64,000 nucleotides of DNA, taken from assembly GCF_041051975.1 (NCBI RefSeq), contig NZ_CP163435.1, forward strand, positions 7,047,001 through 7,111,000. Reading direction: 5' to 3'. Below the pieces are notes generated by a model. The model was not told where the DNA came from, did no database searches, and saw only the letters and a list, made by a program, of their open reading frames with translations. Positions within the stretch are counted from its first letter, which is position 1. The number at the start of each line of letters is the position of its first letter. The translations under genes were made by a program, and so were the position numbers. Of the stretch, positions 33,435 to 44,700 are shown piece by piece. The stretch comes from Streptomyces sp. R21. GTDB taxonomy: Bacteria > Actinomycetota > Actinomycetes > Streptomycetales > Streptomycetaceae.

Positions 33435-35057
33435 CTACAGAGCCACAGTGTCGCCGGACAGGGTGCCCTCGCACAGGGCGGTCCACATGACGCGGCGGCG
33501 GGGCTTGCCGCTGGAGGTGACGGCGATACCGCCGCGGGACACGGTGAGGGCCGTCAGCTCCGTGTCCGTGAGGGACTCCCGCAGGACGGCGCCGGCGATC
33601 TCGTACCACTCGGGCTTGGCGGCCTCCAGCACCACGGCCGCCGTCGGTACGCCGTCGCGGATGCCGAGGAGGACGGCCACCCGGCGCTCGGGGATGCCAC
33701 GCTCGACGAGCTGCGCCTCCAGGCTCTCGGCGAAGACCATCCGGCCGTGCACCTTCAGCCCGTCACCGAGGCGGCCGACGACGAAGAGCTGCCCGTCGTG
33801 CAGGAAGCCCGCGTCGCCCGTGCGCAGGGTGCCGTCGCCGATGCTCGTGCCCGAGGCGGAGCCCGGGTCGCCGACATAACTGGTCGCGACCGAGGTGCCG
33901 GTGACGACGATCTCGCCGACCGTGCCGTCCGCGACCGGCCGCTCGTCGTCGTCCACGACGGTGACCGACACGCCCTCCAGAGGGCGCCCGCAGCCCACGA
34001 TCCGTCCGCCCGCAGCGGCCGCCGCACCGCCGTGCTCCGGCGACAGGGCCGTCCAGCCCTCGCCGAGGGGGAGCCCGGTGACGGCGAGGGTCGCCTCCGC
34101 GCCGCCGTACGCGGGCAGCAGGGCCCGGCGGTCGAAGCCGTACGGGGAGAGCAGTTCGTCGAACTTCTCCAGGACCGTCGGGTCGATACGCTCCGCGCCC
34201 AGGATGATCGAGCGCAGCGAGTCGAAGCGCAGTCCTTCGAGGTCCTGCGGCTTGATCCGGCGCAGGATGTAGGCGAGGCCGAAGTTGGGCATCGCGGCCA
34301 GTCCCACGCGCTGCTCGCTGATGCAGCGCAGATAGCGCAGCGGGGAGCGGATGAAGTCCTCCGGCTGAAGCATCCAGCCGTCGCACCCGGTGGTGACGAT
34401 GTTGATGAGGCAGCCGATGAGGCCCATGTCGTGGTGGACCGGGAGCCACGCGATGCCCGGCTGGTCGGGTGACCAGTCGAGCCAGCGCCGCATGGCCGTC
34501 ACATTGGCGCGCAGCGCGTCGCCCGTGACCTGGACGCCGCGGGAGAAACCGCTGGAGCCCGAGGTGAACTGCAGCAGCGCGAACTCCGCTGCCGGGAACG
34601 GCTGTTGGGCCGGTGCGACGCCCGCGACGAACTCCTCGAAGAGCACGGGCTCGGGAAGCCCGAGGTTCGCCGTGATCTTGCGGACCTTCTCGATGGAGTC
34701 TTCATCGCACAGCGTCACGGCCGGCCGCGCCGTGGCGAACAGGTGCGTGGCGTGCTTCTCGTAGTCGTCGGCACGCTGGAAGGCGAACGGCGGGGCGATC
34801 GAGCAGGCGGTGCCGCCCGCGGCGATCGCGCCGAACCAGCCGGCCGCGAAGCCGGGGCTCGACCGCTGGACGACGGCGACCACCTCACCGCGTTGCAGGC
34901 CGTGCGCGTGCAGTGCGGCCGCGGTGCGCAGCGTCAGCTCGGCGAGGGCCGCGTACGACCAGAATTCCCAGCTGTCGCCGGCGGCGGCGAAGCGCAGCCC
35001 GCGGTCGGCGGACGGCTGCTCCAGCCACTCGAGAAGGGCCTTGTCCGGGGCGTTCAA
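33435..35057 (-). CDS. Fatty acyl-AMP ligase (FAAL)-type adenylate-forming enzyme
   Basis: Protein of 540 residues. The start is TTG at 35057 behind GAGGAGAG. AMP-binding motifs: LLQFTSGSSGFSRGV (A3), WLPVHHDMGLIG and YGGAEATLAVTGLP, the last two characteristic of FAALs as opposed to amino-acid A domains or acyl-CoA ligases. There is no carrier domain. FAALs make acyl-adenylates and load them on ACPs. It faces away from the NRPS genes and has its own promoter region. Likely job (inference): activating the acid starter, either the thiazol(in)e acid released by the PKS-NRPS thioesterase or an independent fatty acid, for the first NRPS. No free-standing ACP is seen in the window, so its acceptor is unclear. 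Confidence 0.9.
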   Translation of the reverse strand: MNAPDKALLEWLEQPSADRGLRFAAAGDSWEFWSYAALAELTLRTAAALHAHGLQRGEVVAVVQRSSPGFAAGWFGAIAAGGTACSIAPPFAFQRADDYEKHATHLFATARPAVTLCDEDSIEKVRKITANLGLPEPVLFEEFVAGVAPAQQPFPAAEFALLQFTSGSSGFSRGVQVTGDALRANVTAMRRWLDWSPDQPGIAWLPVHHDMGLIGCLINIVTTGCDGWMLQPEDFIRSPLRYLRCISEQRVGLAAMPNFGLAYILRRIKPQDLEGLRFDSLRSIILGAERIDPTVLEKFDELLSPYGFDRRALLPAYGGAEATLAVTGLPLGEGWTALSPEHGGAAAAAGGRIVGCGRPLEGVSVTVVDDDERPVADGTVGEIVVTGTSVATSYVGDPGSASGTSIGDGTLRTGDAGFLHDGQLFVVGRLGDGLKVHGRMVFAESLEAQLVERGIPERRVAVLLGIRDGVPTAAVVLEAAKPEWYEIAGAVLRESLTDTELTALTVSRGGIAVTSSGKPRRRVMWTALCEGTLSGDTVAL

Positions 35058-35151
35058 CGTGATCTCTCCTCGCGTACGGCCGCGGGACCTCGGCTGGTCC
35101 GGCGGAGGGCCGGGCAGCGGCTCCGAGCCTGTCCGGCGGGGATCCGTCGAG

Positions 35152-35186
35152 CCGGTCCGGTGGGCGGATCGCGCTCACCGGACCGG
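35152..35186. promoter_or_regulatory. Perfect 11-bp inverted repeat in FAAL/NRPS divergent region
   Basis: CCGGTCCGGTG (35152-35162) and its exact complement (35176-35186) flank 13 bases. It lies 95 bp upstream of the FAAL start in the 367-bp gap (35058-35424) that must hold the promoters of both FAAL and the NRPS operon. I see no convincing -35/-10 pair and no other gene in this gap. It may be an operator or only a GC-rich hairpin. Confidence 0.45.
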
Positions 35187-35424
35187 TTTCGCGGGCGGTG
35201 CCGTTGCGGGGGTTCAGCGGTACCGCCGGGCATCTCGACGCCCCGATCATGCCGACCTTCCGGGTGCCTGATCCAGGCAAGGACCCGGCAATCCCGCCGG
35301 GCGGCGCCGGGCCGACCAGCAACGCCGATTGCCGGTCCCCTTCCTGGTCCGCGCCGGTACCCGCCGGACAGCATCGATACGCCGGAGACACAGGTGAGTC
35401 GGTCGGGAAGGCGGTCGGAGTCGG

Positions 35425-38400
35425 ATGAGTTCGCATGGCGCGGAGGGCACGGAGCTCTCGCTGACCACTGCCCAGCACGGAGTGTGGTTCGCCCAGCGGT
35501 TCAACCCCGCGGCCACCGCGTTCAACTCGGGGCACTACCTCGACATCCACGGTCCGGTGGACGCGGACGTCCTGCGCGAGGCGATCCGGCGGGCGGAGGC
35601 CGAGTGCGGCAGCTACGCCGTCCGTTTCGCCGAGACGCCCGAGGGGCCCGTCCAGCGGATCACCGGGGCCGGGACCCCGCCGCTGGAGGACATCGACCTC
35701 ACCGGTGACACCGACCCGTTCGAGGCGGCCCTCGCCTGGATGAACCGCGACCGCGGCACGCCCCTCGACCTGACGCGGGACACCCTCTCCCGGGACGCGC
35801 TGCTGAAGCTCGGCGACGAACGGTTCCTCTGGTACCGCCGCTGCCACCACATCCTCACCGACGGGTTCGGCGGCGTCCTGTTCACCCGCAGGGTCGCCGA
35901 GATCTACGCGGCCGCCGTCCGGGGGGAGCCCGCCGCGGGCACCCCGCTCGGCTCGCTGCGCACGCTGATCGACGACGAGGCGGCGTATCGCCGCTCGGAG
36001 CAGTACACACGTGACCGCGCCCACTGGACCGGGCAATTCGCGGGCCACCGCGAGCCCGTGAGCCTCTCCGAGAAGCCGGTGGACCGGGCGACGGAGGGCG
36101 CCGTCTCCCGCACGGTCGCGCTGACCGAGGCCGACATGGCCGCGCTGCGGACCACGGGGCGGACGGCCCGCACGCCCTGGACCGTCCCGGTGATCGCCGC
36201 CGTGGCCACGTACCTCCACGGGATGACCGGCGTACGCGACATCGCCATCGGTGTACCGGTGACCGCACGGCGCGGCCCCGACACGCAGTCCGTTCCCGGC
36301 ATGCTCGCCAACCAGCTCCCGCTGCGCGTCACCGTCGACCCGGCGGCGACCCGCACCGAGCTGCTGACGCAGGTGTCGCGTCGGCTCGGCGACCTCCTGG
36401 TGCACCAGTGCTACCCGTACGAGGAACTGCGCCGCGAGCTGGATCTCGTCCGCGAGGACGGGCACCTCTTCGGGATCGTCGTCAACGTCCTGCCCACCCG
36501 CGGAGACCTCCGCCTCGGCGGGCACCCGACCTTCCCGCACCCGCTGCCCGGCGGCACCGTCCTCGACCTCAACATCAGCGTCCGCCGGGGGCCCGGCGGC
36601 GAGATCCTGCTGGTCGACTTCGAGGCCAACCCCGACCGCTACAGCCAGGCCGACGTCGACGCCCACCAGCGGCGCTTCGTCGACCACCTGCGCGCCTTCA
36701 CGGCCGCGGACGCCGAACTGCCCCTCGGCAGGATCGAGTTGACCTCCCGCGACGAGCGGACACGGCTGCTGCACGAGTGGAACGACACCGGCCGGCAGCT
36801 CCCGGCGGCCACCCTGCCCGAACTCTTCGAGGCCCAGGCCCAGAAGACGCCGTACGCCGACGCCGTGCACCACGCGGGCACGACGCTCGGATACGCCGAG
36901 CTGAACGCGCGGGCCAACCGGCTGGCGCGGGCGCTGATCGAACGGGGCGCGGGCCCCGGCCGTTTCGTCGCCGTCGCCATGCCGCGCCGCGTCGAAGCCG
37001 TCGTCGCCTTCCTCGCCGTACTGAAGGCGGGCGCCGCCTATCTGCCCATCGACATCGGCTATCCGGCCGACCGCATCGCGCATGTCCTGCGGGACGCCCG
37101 CCCGGCGCTGGTGCTGACCGCGGCCGGGAGCGCGTCCGGACTGCCGGCCGGCACCGGGGCCGAACTCCTCGCCGTGGAGGGCCTGCACCTCCCGGACGAG
37201 ACCGCCGACGTCACCGACGCCGAGCGCAGCCGGCCGCTGCGTCCCGAGGATGCCGCGTACGCCATCTACACCTCGGGTTCCACCGGGGTTCCCAAGGGTG
37301 TCGTGGTGCCGCACTCCGGTGTGCCGAGTCTGCTGGCGAGCCAGCGGGAGGTGCTGGGGCTGCGGGAGCACGAGCGCGTGCTGCTGTTCGCGTCGCCCGG
37401 CTTCGACGCCTCCGTCTGGGAGCTGTGCACCGCGCTGATGACCGGCGGCTGCGTGGTGGTCGCCGACCAGGAGCGGTTGCTGCCGGGCTCCGCACTGGCC
37501 GGTCTGGTGGCGGAGGCGGGCGTGACCTGCCTGCTGCTCGCGCCGTCGGCCCTCGCGGTCATGCCGGAGGACGGGCTCCCCGAGGGCGTCACCCTGGTGG
37601 TCGGCGCGGAGGCGTGCGCCCCCGACCTCGTCGAACGCTGGTCGGCCGGGCGCACGATGGTCAACGCCTACGGGCCCACCGAGTCCACCGTCATCGCGAC
37701 GATGAGCGAGCCGCTCGCCGGCCGCACGGTGCCGCCCATGGGCCGCCCCGTCGTCAACTCCCGCATCCTGCTGCTCGACGACGCGCTGCGCCCGGTGCCG
37801 GTGGGCGTACCCGGTGAGCTGTACATCGCGGGTGCCGGCCTTGCCCGTGGCTATGTGAACCGCCCCGATCTCACCGCCGAGCGCTTCGTCGCGGACCCCT
37901 TCGGCCCGCCTGGCGCACGCATGTACCGCTCGGGCGACCTCGCCCGCCGCAGCGCCGACGGCGACCTGGAGTACCTCGGCCGCTCCGACCAGCAGGTCAA
38001 GCTCCGCGGCTTCCGCATCGAGCTGGGCGAGGTCGAGGCGGCCCTCACCGACCAGCCGTCGGTCGCCCAGGCCACCGTGCTGGTCCGCGAGGACACACCG
38101 GGAGTGCGGCGACTGGTGGGCTACGCCGTGCCGGTCGCCGGGAGCGGGTTCGACCCCGCGGCCCTGCGGTCGGCGCTCGCGGCCACCCTGCCCGACTACA
38201 TGGTGCCCGCCGTGATCGTCGAGCTGGCGGAGCTGCCCCGCACCCCGAGCGGAAAGCTGGACAGGGGCGCACTGCCCGAGCCGGTGATCGCCGGCGCGGC
38301 AGGAGGCCGGGCGCCGCGCACGGAACGCGAGACGGTGCTGTGTGCGCTGATCGCGGAGGTGCTGGGGGCCGGGGAGGTCGGGATCGACGACAACTTCTTC

Positions 38401-41400
38401 GACCTGGGCGGCGACTCGATCACCGCGATCCGGCTCGCGACACGTGCGGCCGAGGCCGGACTCGCCCTCACACCGCAGGACATCTTCTCCGGCCGTACCG
38501 CGCACGCGCTGGCCGAGGCCGCCGAGGAGCTGGCGGCGCCGGTGGCGACGCCCGCGCGCGCCGCCGTGCCGACGCCGGCCCCGGAGGAACTGGAGCGGCT
38601 GCACTCCCGGTGGGGCGAGGACGGCATCGAGACGGTGCTGCCGCTGACACCGCTGCAGGAAGGCATGCTGTTCCACGCCCTGTTCACCGAGGGCGGCGCC
38701 GACGCGTACAACGTCCAGAAGAGCTTCGGCCTGCGCGGCGCACTCGACCCTGTGGCGCTGCGCGCGGCAGGCGAGGCGCTGCTGCGCCGGCACGCCGGGC
38801 TGCGCGCCGGGTTCGACCAGACCGCCTCCGGCCGGCCGGTGCAGATCGTGCCCCGGACCTCGGAGCTGCCCTGGACCGAGGTGGACCTGAGCGGCTGCGG
38901 CACCGGCGAGCAGCGGGAGCGCACCGCGCGGCTGCTCGCCGAGGACAAGCGCCGCCGGTTCGACATGGCGCGCCCGCCGCTGCTGCGCCTCACCCTGATC
39001 CGCAACGCCCCTGACCGGCACACCCTCGTCCTGACGAGTCATCACATCCTGTTCGACGGCTGGTCGTTGCCGCTGATCCTGCGGGACCTGTTCGCGCTGT
39101 ACCGGGCGGCCGGTGACGGTGACGGCGGCAACGGCGCGCTGCCCGGCGTCGTGCCGTTCGAGAACTACCTGGAGTGGCTCGCCGCCCAGGACCGGGACGT
39201 CGCCGAGGACGTGTGGCGTACCGCGCTCGCCGGCCTGGAGCAGCCCACCCTGGTCGCACCGGACACGGCACGGGCGCCCGAGGAGGCGCTTCCCGGGCTG
39301 GCCGTCGCGGAGCTGTCGGCGGATCTCACCGCACGGCTGACCGCCGAGGCCCGAGCCCGTGAACTGACCCTCAACACGGTGGTGCAGGGCGCCTGGGCGC
39401 TGCTGCTCGGCGGTCTCACGGGCCGCCGGGACGTGGTGTTCGGGGCGACGGTCTCCGGCCGGCCGCCGCTGCTGCCCGGCGTCGCGGAGATCGTGGGCCT
39501 GCTGATGAACACGGTGCCCGTACGCGTCCGCACCCGCCCCGGCGAGCCGCTGTCCGCACTGCTCACCCGCCTCCAGGCGGAACAGGCCGCGCTCGGCCCG
39601 CACCAGTACCTGGGCCTCGCCGAGGTGCAGCGGCTCGCGGGACTCGGCGAACTCTTCGACACCACCACGGTCTTCGAGAACGCCCCGATCGACCGCGAGG
39701 CCATCAAGCGCACCGCGGGCGGTCTGCGCATCAGCCAGACGGACGCCGACCAGACCGGGGCCACGCACTACCCGCTCAGCCTCATTGTGGTGCCCGGACC
39801 CCGGCTGCGCCTCGAATTCACGTACCGCACCGACGTGTTCGACTCCCGCGGGATCCGCCGGATCGCCGACCGCCTCCGGCGCCTGTTCGAGACGTTCGTG
39901 GCGGCTCCGGAGACCCCCGTCGGGCGCATCGAGCAGCTCACCCCGGCCGAGCACGCCCAGGCCGTCGAGGAGTGGAACGACACCGCCCGCCCCTACCCCG
40001 CGACCACCCTGCCCGAACTCTTCGCACAGCAGGTCCGCAGCACCCCGCAGGCGACGGCCGTCGTGCACGGCGACCGGTCGCTCACCTACGCCGAACTCGA
40101 CCGCGAGGCGGGAAAGCTGGCGGGCGTGCTGGCCGCCAAGGGCGCGGGGCCCGGCCAGGTCGTGGGGGTCTGCCTGCCGCGCTCCGTCGAACTGCTCGTC
40201 ACCCTGCACGCCGTGCACCGGGCGGGCGCCGCCTATCTGCCGGTCGACCCCGACTACCCCGAGGACCGGGTCCGGCACATGCTGGAGGACGCCGACCCCG
40301 TCTTCCTGATCGACACGGACACCTACCGGGCGCTGGCCGACACCGCAGCGCACGCCGACCCCGTCCCGAACGCCCCGGGCCTGCACCCGCTGCACCCGGC
40401 CTACGTCATCCACACCTCCGGCTCCACCGGCCGCCCCAAGGGCATCGTCGTGGCGCACGAAGGCGTCGCCAACTACCTGCGCTGGAAGCAGGACCGCTTC
40501 CCGCTCGGCGCGGGCGACCGCGTCCTGCAGCGCACGTCGATGAGCTTCGACCCGTCGGTGTGGGAGATCTTCTGGCCGCTGACCGTCGGTGCCACCGTGG
40601 TGATCGCGGACCCCGAGACACAGCACGGGCCCGGCTACATCGCCTCCCTCGTCCGGCGCGAGGGGATCACCGTCGCCCAGTTCGTGCCCTCCACCCTGGA
40701 ACTCTTCCTCCAGGAACCCGGAGCGCGCGACTGCCGGTCCCTGCGGACGGTGTTCTGCGGCGGAGAGGCCCTCACCGCCGGACTCGTCGACCGCTTCCAC
40801 GACGCCCTCGACGCCGAGCTGCACAACCTGTACGGCCCGACCGAGGTCTCGGTCTACACGACGAGCCGGCGCACCCGCCCCGGCGGCACCGCGTCCGTCC
40901 CGGTCGGCCTGCCCGGCTCCAACCTGCGGGTCTACGTCCTCGACGACGGCCTGTTGCCGGTGGCCCCCGGCGTCGAGGGCGAGGTGTACATCGCGGGCAC
41001 GGGCGTGACCCGCGGGTACGTCAACCGCCCCGCCCTGACCGCCGAGCGGTTCGTGCCGGACCCCTACGGCCCCCGCGGAACCCGGATGTACCGCACCGGC
41101 GACCTCGCCGCACGCCGCCCGGACGGCGAACTGGAGTACCGGGGCCGCGTCGACCACCAGGTGAAGGTGCGCGGGCACCGCATCGAACTCGGCGAGATCG
41201 AGACCGTGCTGAGCCAGGACCCCGCCGTGCGGCGCGCGGCCCTGGTCATCCGCGAGGACCAGCCCGGGATGCCGCGCATCGTCGCCTACACGGTGCCCGA
41301 GCCCGGCGCCACCGTCGATCAGGCGGCGCTGCGCGACCGGGTGGCCGCCGCGCTGCCCGACTACATGGTCCCGGCCGCCTTCGTCGAGCTGGACCGGCTC

Positions 41401-41799
41401 CCGCTGTCGCCCAACGGGAAGCTGGACCGCCGGTCCCTGCCCGCGCCCGAGTTCACGGGCGCCGAGGACGGCCGGGCACCCAGGAACGCGCGTGAGGAAC
41501 TGCTGTGCGCCCTCTTCGCCGAGCTGCTCGGTGTCGGGCGGGTCGGCATCGACGACAGCTTCTTCGACCTCGGCGGCGACTCGATCGTCTCCACCCGCCT
41601 CGCGGGCCGCGCCCGCTCGGCCGGTCTCGCCATGACGCCGCGCGACGTGTTCACCCACCGCACGGTCGCGGCCCTGGCCGAGGCCGTCCAGGACGTCATC
41701 CCCGGCTCGCCGGGCCAGGCACCGCCGCGGAGGCCACTGGTCTCCCTCGAACAGGACGAACTCGATGAGCTTGAAGCACAACTGGGGGACGTGAAGTGA
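35425..41799 (+). CDS. NRPS 1: C-A1-PCP-C-A2-PCP
   Basis: Protein of 2124 residues, ATG at 35425 behind GGTCGGAG. The first C domain (about 1-450) has LTTAQHGVWFAQRF and HHILTDGFG and resembles the EntF-type C domain, which takes an aryl acyl group from a carrier protein, so it looks like a starter domain. A1 at about 460-955, manual code DAWLVGAVIK (hydrophobic, unassigned). PCP GGDSI. The second C domain at about 1070-1515 has LTPLQEGMLFHAL and HHILFDGWS. A2 at about 1525-2010, manual code DPWQFGLVYK (unassigned). PCP GGDSI. It ends in an acidic tail (EQDELDELEAQLGD) likely to dock with NRPS 2. Its TGA overlaps the next start (GTGA), so the two are translationally coupled. There are no E or MT domains. 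Confidence 0.96.
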   Translation: MSSHGAEGTELSLTTAQHGVWFAQRFNPAATAFNSGHYLDIHGPVDADVLREAIRRAEAECGSYAVRFAETPEGPVQRITGAGTPPLEDIDLTGDTDPFEAALAWMNRDRGTPLDLTRDTLSRDALLKLGDERFLWYRRCHHILTDGFGGVLFTRRVAEIYAAAVRGEPAAGTPLGSLRTLIDDEAAYRRSEQYTRDRAHWTGQFAGHREPVSLSEKPVDRATEGAVSRTVALTEADMAALRTTGRTARTPWTVPVIAAVATYLHGMTGVRDIAIGVPVTARRGPDTQSVPGMLANQLPLRVTVDPAATRTELLTQVSRRLGDLLVHQCYPYEELRRELDLVREDGHLFGIVVNVLPTRGDLRLGGHPTFPHPLPGGTVLDLNISVRRGPGGEILLVDFEANPDRYSQADVDAHQRRFVDHLRAFTAADAELPLGRIELTSRDERTRLLHEWNDTGRQLPAATLPELFEAQAQKTPYADAVHHAGTTLGYAELNARANRLARALIERGAGPGRFVAVAMPRRVEAVVAFLAVLKAGAAYLPIDIGYPADRIAHVLRDARPALVLTAAGSASGLPAGTGAELLAVEGLHLPDETADVTDAERSRPLRPEDAAYAIYTSGSTGVPKGVVVPHSGVPSLLASQREVLGLREHERVLLFASPGFDASVWELCTALMTGGCVVVADQERLLPGSALAGLVAEAGVTCLLLAPSALAVMPEDGLPEGVTLVVGAEACAPDLVERWSAGRTMVNAYGPTESTVIATMSEPLAGRTVPPMGRPVVNSRILLLDDALRPVPVGVPGELYIAGAGLARGYVNRPDLTAERFVADPFGPPGARMYRSGDLARRSADGDLEYLGRSDQQVKLRGFRIELGEVEAALTDQPSVAQATVLVREDTPGVRRLVGYAVPVAGSGFDPAALRSALAATLPDYMVPAVIVELAELPRTPSGKLDRGALPEPVIAGAAGGRAPRTERETVLCALIAEVLGAGEVGIDDNFFDLGGDSITAIRLATRAAEAGLALTPQDIFSGRTAHALAEAAEELAAPVATPARAAVPTPAPEELERLHSRWGEDGIETVLPLTPLQEGMLFHALFTEGGADAYNVQKSFGLRGALDPVALRAAGEALLRRHAGLRAGFDQTASGRPVQIVPRTSELPWTEVDLSGCGTGEQRERTARLLAEDKRRRFDMARPPLLRLTLIRNAPDRHTLVLTSHHILFDGWSLPLILRDLFALYRAAGDGDGGNGALPGVVPFENYLEWLAAQDRDVAEDVWRTALAGLEQPTLVAPDTARAPEEALPGLAVAELSADLTARLTAEARARELTLNTVVQGAWALLLGGLTGRRDVVFGATVSGRPPLLPGVAEIVGLLMNTVPVRVRTRPGEPLSALLTRLQAEQAALGPHQYLGLAEVQRLAGLGELFDTTTVFENAPIDREAIKRTAGGLRISQTDADQTGATHYPLSLIVVPGPRLRLEFTYRTDVFDSRGIRRIADRLRRLFETFVAAPETPVGRIEQLTPAEHAQAVEEWNDTARPYPATTLPELFAQQVRSTPQATAVVHGDRSLTYAELDREAGKLAGVLAAKGAGPGQVVGVCLPRSVELLVTLHAVHRAGAAYLPVDPDYPEDRVRHMLEDADPVFLIDTDTYRALADTAAHADPVPNAPGLHPLHPAYVIHTSGSTGRPKGIVVAHEGVANYLRWKQDRFPLGAGDRVLQRTSMSFDPSVWEIFWPLTVGATVVIADPETQHGPGYIASLVRREGITVAQFVPSTLELFLQEPGARDCRSLRTVFCGGEALTAGLVDRFHDALDAELHNLYGPTEVSVYTTSRRTRPGGTASVPVGLPGSNLRVYVLDDGLLPVAPGVEGEVYIAGTGVTRGYVNRPALTAERFVPDPYGPRGTRMYRTGDLAARRPDGELEYRGRVDHQVKVRGHRIELGEIETVLSQDPAVRRAALVIREDQPGMPRIVAYTVPEPGATVDQAALRDRVAAALPDYMVPAAFVELDRLPLSPNGKLDRRSLPAPEFTGAEDGRAPRNAREELLCALFAELLGVGRVGIDDSFFDLGGDSIVSTRLAGRARSAGLAMTPRDVFTHRTVAALAEAVQDVIPGSPGQAPPRRPLVSLEQDELDELEAQLGDVK

Positions 41800-44700
41800 A
41801 GCAGAGATCACTGGAAGCCGTACTGCCGTTGTCCCCGCTCCAGCAGGGCATGCTCTTCCACGCCCTGTACGACGGCGAAGGCGTGGACTTCTACAACATG
41901 CAGGCGCCCTTCGAGCTGACGGGCGACCTGGACGCGGCGGCCCTGCGCAAGGCGTGCGCGGCCGTCCTCGACCGGCACTCCAGTCTGCGCGCGGGCTTTC
42001 TCCAGCGGCGCTCCGGCGAGGCCGTGCAGGCAGTAGCCGCCAAGGTGGAACTGCCCTGGGCCGAGGCCGACCTCAGCGCCTTCGGCGAGCGGGAGCAGCG
42101 AGCCCGGCTCGCCCGGCTGCTCGCCGAGGACCGGGAGCGCCGCTTCGACATGCGCCGGCCCCCGCTGGTCCGCTTCACCCTGGTGCGGCTCGCCCCCGAA
42201 CGTCACGTCCTGGTGGTGACGAATCATCACATCCTGGTCGACGGCTGGTCGTTGCCCATCGTGATCCGCGATGTGTTCCGCAGCTACGCCCGCGGCGGCG
42301 ACGCCTCGGGACTGGAGCCCGTGGCCCCGTTCAGCGACTACCTGGGCTGGCTCCAGGAGCAGGACCGGCAGGAGGCCGAACGGGCCTGGCGGGGCGCGCT
42401 GGCGGGAGTGGCGCAGCCCGCGCTCGTCGCGCCCGGCGCGGGCTCCGGCAGCGAGGCGGGCCGCCAGCAGCGGGTGAGCGCCGAGCTTCCGGAGGACTTC
42501 ACGGCCGAGCTGACCGCCGCCGCGCGCGGTCGCGGGCTCACCGTCAACACCCTGGTGCAGGGCGCCTGGGCGCTGCTCGTCGGGCTGCTCACCGGCCTCG
42601 ACGACGTCGTCTTCGGGGCCACCGTGGCCGGTCGGCCGCCGGAGGTCGAGGGCGTCGAGGGCATGGTGGGCCTGCTCATCAACACCGTGCCCGTACGGGT
42701 GCGTCTCGACCCCGACACCGCCGTCGGCACCCTGCTGGAAGGGCTCCAGGACCAGCAGGCCGCGCTCAGCGGCTACCACTACCTCGGGCTCGCCGACATC
42801 CACCGTGCCGTCGGCGTGAGCGAACTCTTCGACACCACCGTCGCGTTCGAGAACTATCCGCTCGACCCCGCCATGGCCCGCGACGGCCTGCCCGGCCTGC
42901 GGATCGCGCTGGCACAGGAGAGCGTCGACGACACCCCCGAGGGCACGCACTACCCGCTGAGCCTCGCGGTGTACCCGGGCGAGCGGCTGCGCCTCGAACT
43001 CAACCACCGCCTGGACCTGTTCACCGACGACGAGGCGCGGGACATCCTCGCCCGGTTCCGGCATCTGCTCGAGAAGGTCGTCACCGAGCCGGGCACCCCG
43101 GTCGGACGGATCGGCCTGCTCACCCCGGCCGAACTCGACCAGGCCCTGCGGACATGGAACGACACCGCGGCGCCCTACCCCGCGACGACGCTGCCCGCCC
43201 TCTTCGAGGACCGCGCGCGCCGGGGCCCCGAGGCGACCGCGGTGGTGTGCGGCGACACCCGGCTCAGCTTCGGCGAGGCCAACGCACGCGCCAACCGCAT
43301 CGCCCGCGCACTGGTCGCGCGAGGGCTCGGCCCCGACGACCTGGTGGCGCTGGCACTGCCCCGCACCGCCGACACCGTCGTGGCGATCCTCGCGATCCTC
43401 AAGTCCGGGGCGGCGTACGTGCCGGTCGACCCGGAGTACCCTGCCGATCGCATCGACTTCTTGTTCCAGGAGGCACGACCCGCCCTGGTCCTGACGGACC
43501 CGGAGTCGGCGCAGGGCCTGCCGGCCGGCGGCCCGGCGCGACTGCTCCTGGGGGAGGCGCTCACGGGAGCCGGCACGGGTGACGACGCCGACCTCACCGA
43601 CGCCGACCGCGTACGCCCGCTGCTGCCCGCCCATCTCGCGTACGTGATCTACACCTCGGGCTCGACGGGACGGCCCAAGGGCGTCGCGGTGGAGCACCGC
43701 AGCCTCGCCAACATGTTCCACAGCCACCACACCCACTTCTTCGCTCCGGAGACCGCGGCGGCGGACGGCCGGCCCTCCCGGGTGGCGCTCACCAACGCGC
43801 TGGTCTTCGACGCCTCGTGGAGCCAGCTGCTGTGGATGGTCGCCGGCCATGAACTGCACCTGGTCGACGACGAGGTCCGCAAGGATCCGCGGGCGCTCGC
43901 CGAGTACGTGGCCCAGCACCGGGTCGACGTGCTCGACACGACGCCCAGCTTCTTCCTGCAACTGCGCTCCGCCGGGCTCCTGGAGGGCGACGGCCACCGG
44001 CCGCGGACCCTGGCGCTCGGCGGCGAGGCGGTCGGCGAGGCACTCTGGGCCGAACTCCGGGCAACCCCCGGCCTGTCGACGTACAACCTCTACGGTCCGG
44101 CCGAGTGCACGGTCGACGCCATGCTGTGCCGGGTCCGCGACGCGGCGGCGCCGACCATCGGACGCCCCGCCGACAACATCCGGCTGTACCTGCTCGACGA
44201 GCGCATGCGCCCGGTCCCGGTAGGCGTCGAGGGCGAGCTCTACCTGGCCGGCGCCGGCCTCGCCCGCGGCTATCTGGGCCGCAGCGACCTGACGGCGGAG
44301 CGCTTCGTCGCCGACCCGTTCGGCGCCCCGGGCACCCGGATGTACCGCACCGGAGACCTCGGCCGCCGCCTCGCGGACGGCACCGTGACCTTCGCCGGAC
44401 GCTCCGACGACCAGGTCAAGGTGCGCGGGTTCCGCATCGAACTCGGCGAGATCGAGTCCGTGCTCGCCGGGCACGACACGGTGGACCAGGTCTGCGTGGT
44501 CGTCCGCGAGGACCGGCCGGGCGTACGACGGCTGGTCGCGTACGCCGTGGCGGCGGCGGGGCGGACGGTTGATGCCGCACAGCTGCGGGCACACACCGCG
44601 GCGGCGCTGCCCGACTACATGGTCCCGGCCGCCGTCGTGGCCCTGCCCGCCCTGCCGCTCACCCACAACGGCAAGCTGGACCGGGCGGCGCTGCCCGCCC

